22,167 nucleotides of DNA from an uncultured Bacteroides sp. Its GTDB lineage: Bacteria; Bacteroidota; Bacteroidia; Bacteroidales; Bacteroidaceae. Where the stretch lies: assembly GCA_900546645.1 (NCBI GenBank), contig URDR01000048.1, positions 1 through 22,167 of the forward strand. Reading direction: 5' to 3'. Below are positions 20,253 to 22,167 of the stretch, in pieces. The notes below the pieces were generated by a model. It was not told the DNA's origin. It saw nothing but the letters and a program-made list of their open reading frames with translations, and ran no database searches. The translations under genes and the position numbers were made by a program. Every line of letters starts with the position of its first letter. Position 1 is the first letter of the stretch.

Positions 20253-22167
20253 ATGAAACTAAAGCTCATCTCTTTATTGATAGGACTGATATTTATGCCA
20301 ATTCATTTACTCGCGCAGGCAAGTATACTCTATACACCAGAGGAACACATATCAAGCAGTCTTATAAACTATGTTTACCAAGATAAAAAAGGCTTCATCT
20401 GGATAGCAACCGAATATGGACTAAACCAATTCGACGGCAATCAGTTTATTTCATTCAAGCATAACAAGAGTGATTCTAATTCGCTATGTAATAACTACGT
20501 ACGTACGATATTCGAAGACAGTCGAAATACACTATGGGTAGGAACTATGACCGGATTAATGATTTATAACCGGGACACAGACAGCTTTACCCCTATTCAC
20601 CTTTACCGAGAAGGGAACTTAGTAAAACCACACATCACACGAATTATAGAACGTAGCAACGGGGAAATTTGGATTGCAACTTCCAATGAAGGAATATTCA
20701 AAATTGACCTCACCCGAAAATGTGGGCAATATACTCCAAATACCTACAAAAAAAATCTGATAAATATTACATCTATCATAGAAGACGACAACGGACTTTT
20801 ATGGCTAGGTTCGGAGTTTGAAGGCCTCTCTACTTACAATCCTCAAAACGGAGAAGTAAAACCAATCTCCCCTATATCCGAAAACAACATAACCTCTTTA
20901 GCCAAAGATGAAGAAGGAAATATTTATATAGCCACATTTACAAAGGGACTGAATATCTATAATAAGAAAACTGGGGAAATAGAGCATATCAGCAGTCAAG
21001 AGTCATTTCATATTAAAGTCATAACCTTGATTGGGAAACAACTTTATATAGGAACCGACGGAAAGGGAATAAAATTTTACAATAAAGATGAAAATAAAAT
21101 ACAAGATCTCTATATCGATGAAAGTCTGATTGACTTAACCGATGCTAAGGTCCATTCAATTATCAACGACAAGGATGGGAATCTCTGGTTAGGATTATTC
21201 CAGAAAGGAGTTTTATTCATTCCAGGGGAGAAAAACCCCTTTCTCTATTACGGGAACAAACTACTTAGCAAAAGTCCAATCGGGAAAGGGTGCGTTATGT
21301 CTATCCACCAAGACAGCCGTAACCACATGTTTGTAGGAGTGGATAATGAAGGATTATATGAACTAACATCTGATTTCGTGTTAATCAAACATCATGCTCC
21401 CAAAGAAGGAAAGAACAGCTTCCCCGAAACCATATTAAGTATATTCGAAGATTCCGACAAACAGCTTTGGCTCGGCTCCTATGCCCGAGGCATTACCCGT
21501 TTCAATCCATCAACTGGAACATGCAATTATATACCAGAACTCACTAATGAACGTGTATTCAGTATTGTAGAAGACAAACAACGAAATCTGTATATAAGTA
21601 CTTATGGATCCGGATTTTACACCTATAACCTGGATACACGGCAGCTAACCAATTACCGCTCTTCAGAAGGGATGGGAAATCCACGCAATGAAGTTGCAGA
21701 CAACTGGATCAACTGTATCTATTGTGACAGCGAAGGCTTAATATGGATTGGTCATTTCAAGGGGATAAGTTGTTTTAATCCCAAAACTAAAAGTTTCATC
21801 AACTTTACACCAAACAACTATATCATAAACAATAGCATCGGATACTCTATTATAGAAAGTCTTAACCATACAATTTGGATGGGAACGACTAACGGACTGT
21901 ACAGCTTAAACAAACAGACAAAAAAAATTCAACGATATACCGCTGCCGATGGGCTGGACAATGAGGTAATTTGCGGAATACGAGAAGATAAAACAGGAGG
22001 AATCTGGGTAAGTACTTTCAACGGTATCAGCAAATTCATCCCTGAGAAAAAAAGCTTTACCAACTACTACGCAAGCGATGGACTACAAGGCAGTGAATTC
22101 ACCCGAGGAGCTGTATTCCAATCGCCCTGCGGACGCATTTTCTTCGGAGGAACCAACGGCATTACCT
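20253..22167 (+). CDS. Hybrid two-component system sensor, N-terminal propeller part (runs off window)
   Basis: The open frame begins at ATG 20253 and continues without a stop to the window end (638 codons visible). Residues 1-22 are a signal peptide (LISLLIGLIFMPIHLLAQ). The rest is a run of beta-propeller blades with the Reg_prop pattern IxExxxGxLWIGTxxGLxxYN. I count 14, from FIWIATEYGLNQFD to IFFGGTNGIT, the number of two 7-blade propellers. Proteins of this type in Bacteroides (HTCS) go on to a Y_Y_Y domain, one membrane helix, histidine kinase, receiver and AraC-type DNA-binding domain. They sense periplasmic glycan fragments and switch on polysaccharide-utilisation genes. Everything past the propellers is outside the window, so the hybrid nature is inferred. 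The ligand is unknown. Confidence 0.88.
   Translation, partial: MKLKLISLLIGLIFMPIHLLAQASILYTPEEHISSSLINYVYQDKKGFIWIATEYGLNQFDGNQFISFKHNKSDSNSLCNNYVRTIFEDSRNTLWVGTMTGLMIYNRDTDSFTPIHLYREGNLVKPHITRIIERSNGEIWIATSNEGIFKIDLTRKCGQYTPNTYKKNLINITSIIEDDNGLLWLGSEFEGLSTYNPQNGEVKPISPISENNITSLAKDEEGNIYIATFTKGLNIYNKKTGEIEHISSQESFHIKVITLIGKQLYIGTDGKGIKFYNKDENKIQDLYIDESLIDLTDAKVHSIINDKDGNLWLGLFQKGVLFIPGEKNPFLYYGNKLLSKSPIGKGCVMSIHQDSRNHMFVGVDNEGLYELTSDFVLIKHHAPKEGKNSFPETILSIFEDSDKQLWLGSYARGITRFNPSTGTCNYIPELTNERVFSIVEDKQRNLYISTYGSGFYTYNLDTRQLTNYRSSEGMGNPRNEVADNWINCIYCDSEGLIWIGHFKGISCFNPKTKSFINFTPNNYIINNSIGYSIIESLNHTIWMGTTNGLYSLNKQTKKIQRYTAADGLDNEVICGIREDKTGGIWVSTFNGISKFIPEKKSFTNYYASDGLQGSEFTRGAVFQSPCGRIFFGGTNGIT

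Overview
The window is a stretch of chromosome from a Bacteroidales bacterium, most likely Bacteroides, Phocaeicola or a close relative. Three things point there. Gene starts are preceded by the Bacteroidetes sigma-factor -7 element TAnnTTTG (some with a TTTG -33 element) and not by strong Shine-Dalgarno sites. The gene orders rplM-rpsI-rpsB and dut-TPR lipoprotein-DUF4292-EnvC fit that group. The right end carries a hybrid two-component sensor with a double beta-propeller. The species cannot be fixed from the sequence. Almost all of the window is core genome; I see no insertion sequence, phage, CRISPR array, tRNA or rRNA.

Layout. Positions 1-1351, minus strand: ribosomal operon rplM-rpsI-rpsB (rpsB cut by the window edge), with a full promoter, a leader of about 120 nt and a highly structured rpsI-rpsB gap. 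Positions 1494-2033, minus: a small secreted DUF4488-like protein. Positions 2141-6432, minus: purB, an RluB-type pseudouridine synthase with a long R/G/N/Y-rich N-terminal extension, and asnS, probably one operon; a 75-nt imperfect palindrome lies between the last two. Positions 6508-7110, minus: a nitroreductase-fold lipoprotein. Positions 7194-7434, plus: a 58-residue DUF4250 protein with its own promoter. Positions 7695-8748, minus: class II fructose-bisphosphate aldolase. Positions 8868-13246, minus: the operon dut, TPR lipoprotein, DUF4292 lipoprotein, EnvC-like LytM protein. Positions 13609-17291, plus: dgt and pnp. Positions 17398-18292, minus: lptB, divergent from mlaE-mlaF (plus, 18366-19908). 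Positions 20216-22167, plus: the N-terminal part of a hybrid two-component sensor that runs off the window.

How the genes work together. Translation and RNA functions dominate the left (L13, S9, S2, AsnRS, rRNA pseudouridylation) and return with PNPase. Nucleotide metabolism appears as PurB, Dut and Dgt; dut and dgt are transcribed divergently from one 367-bp gap. Envelope biogenesis appears as the EnvC-like factor with two lipoproteins, the LPS-export ATPase LptB, and the MlaE/MlaF lipid-transport pair without an adjacent MCE-domain partner.

I did not find a clear new multi-gene system. The observations most worth following are the folded rpsI-rpsB gap, the EnvC-like protein that lacks most M23 metal ligands, the disordered arginine-rich extension on the pseudouridine synthase, the long asnS-rluB palindrome, and the palindromes between dut and dgt. 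Three start codons were moved to ATGs downstream of the first possible start (nitroreductase, DUF4250, dgt); for two of these the upstream candidate falls inside the predicted promoter.
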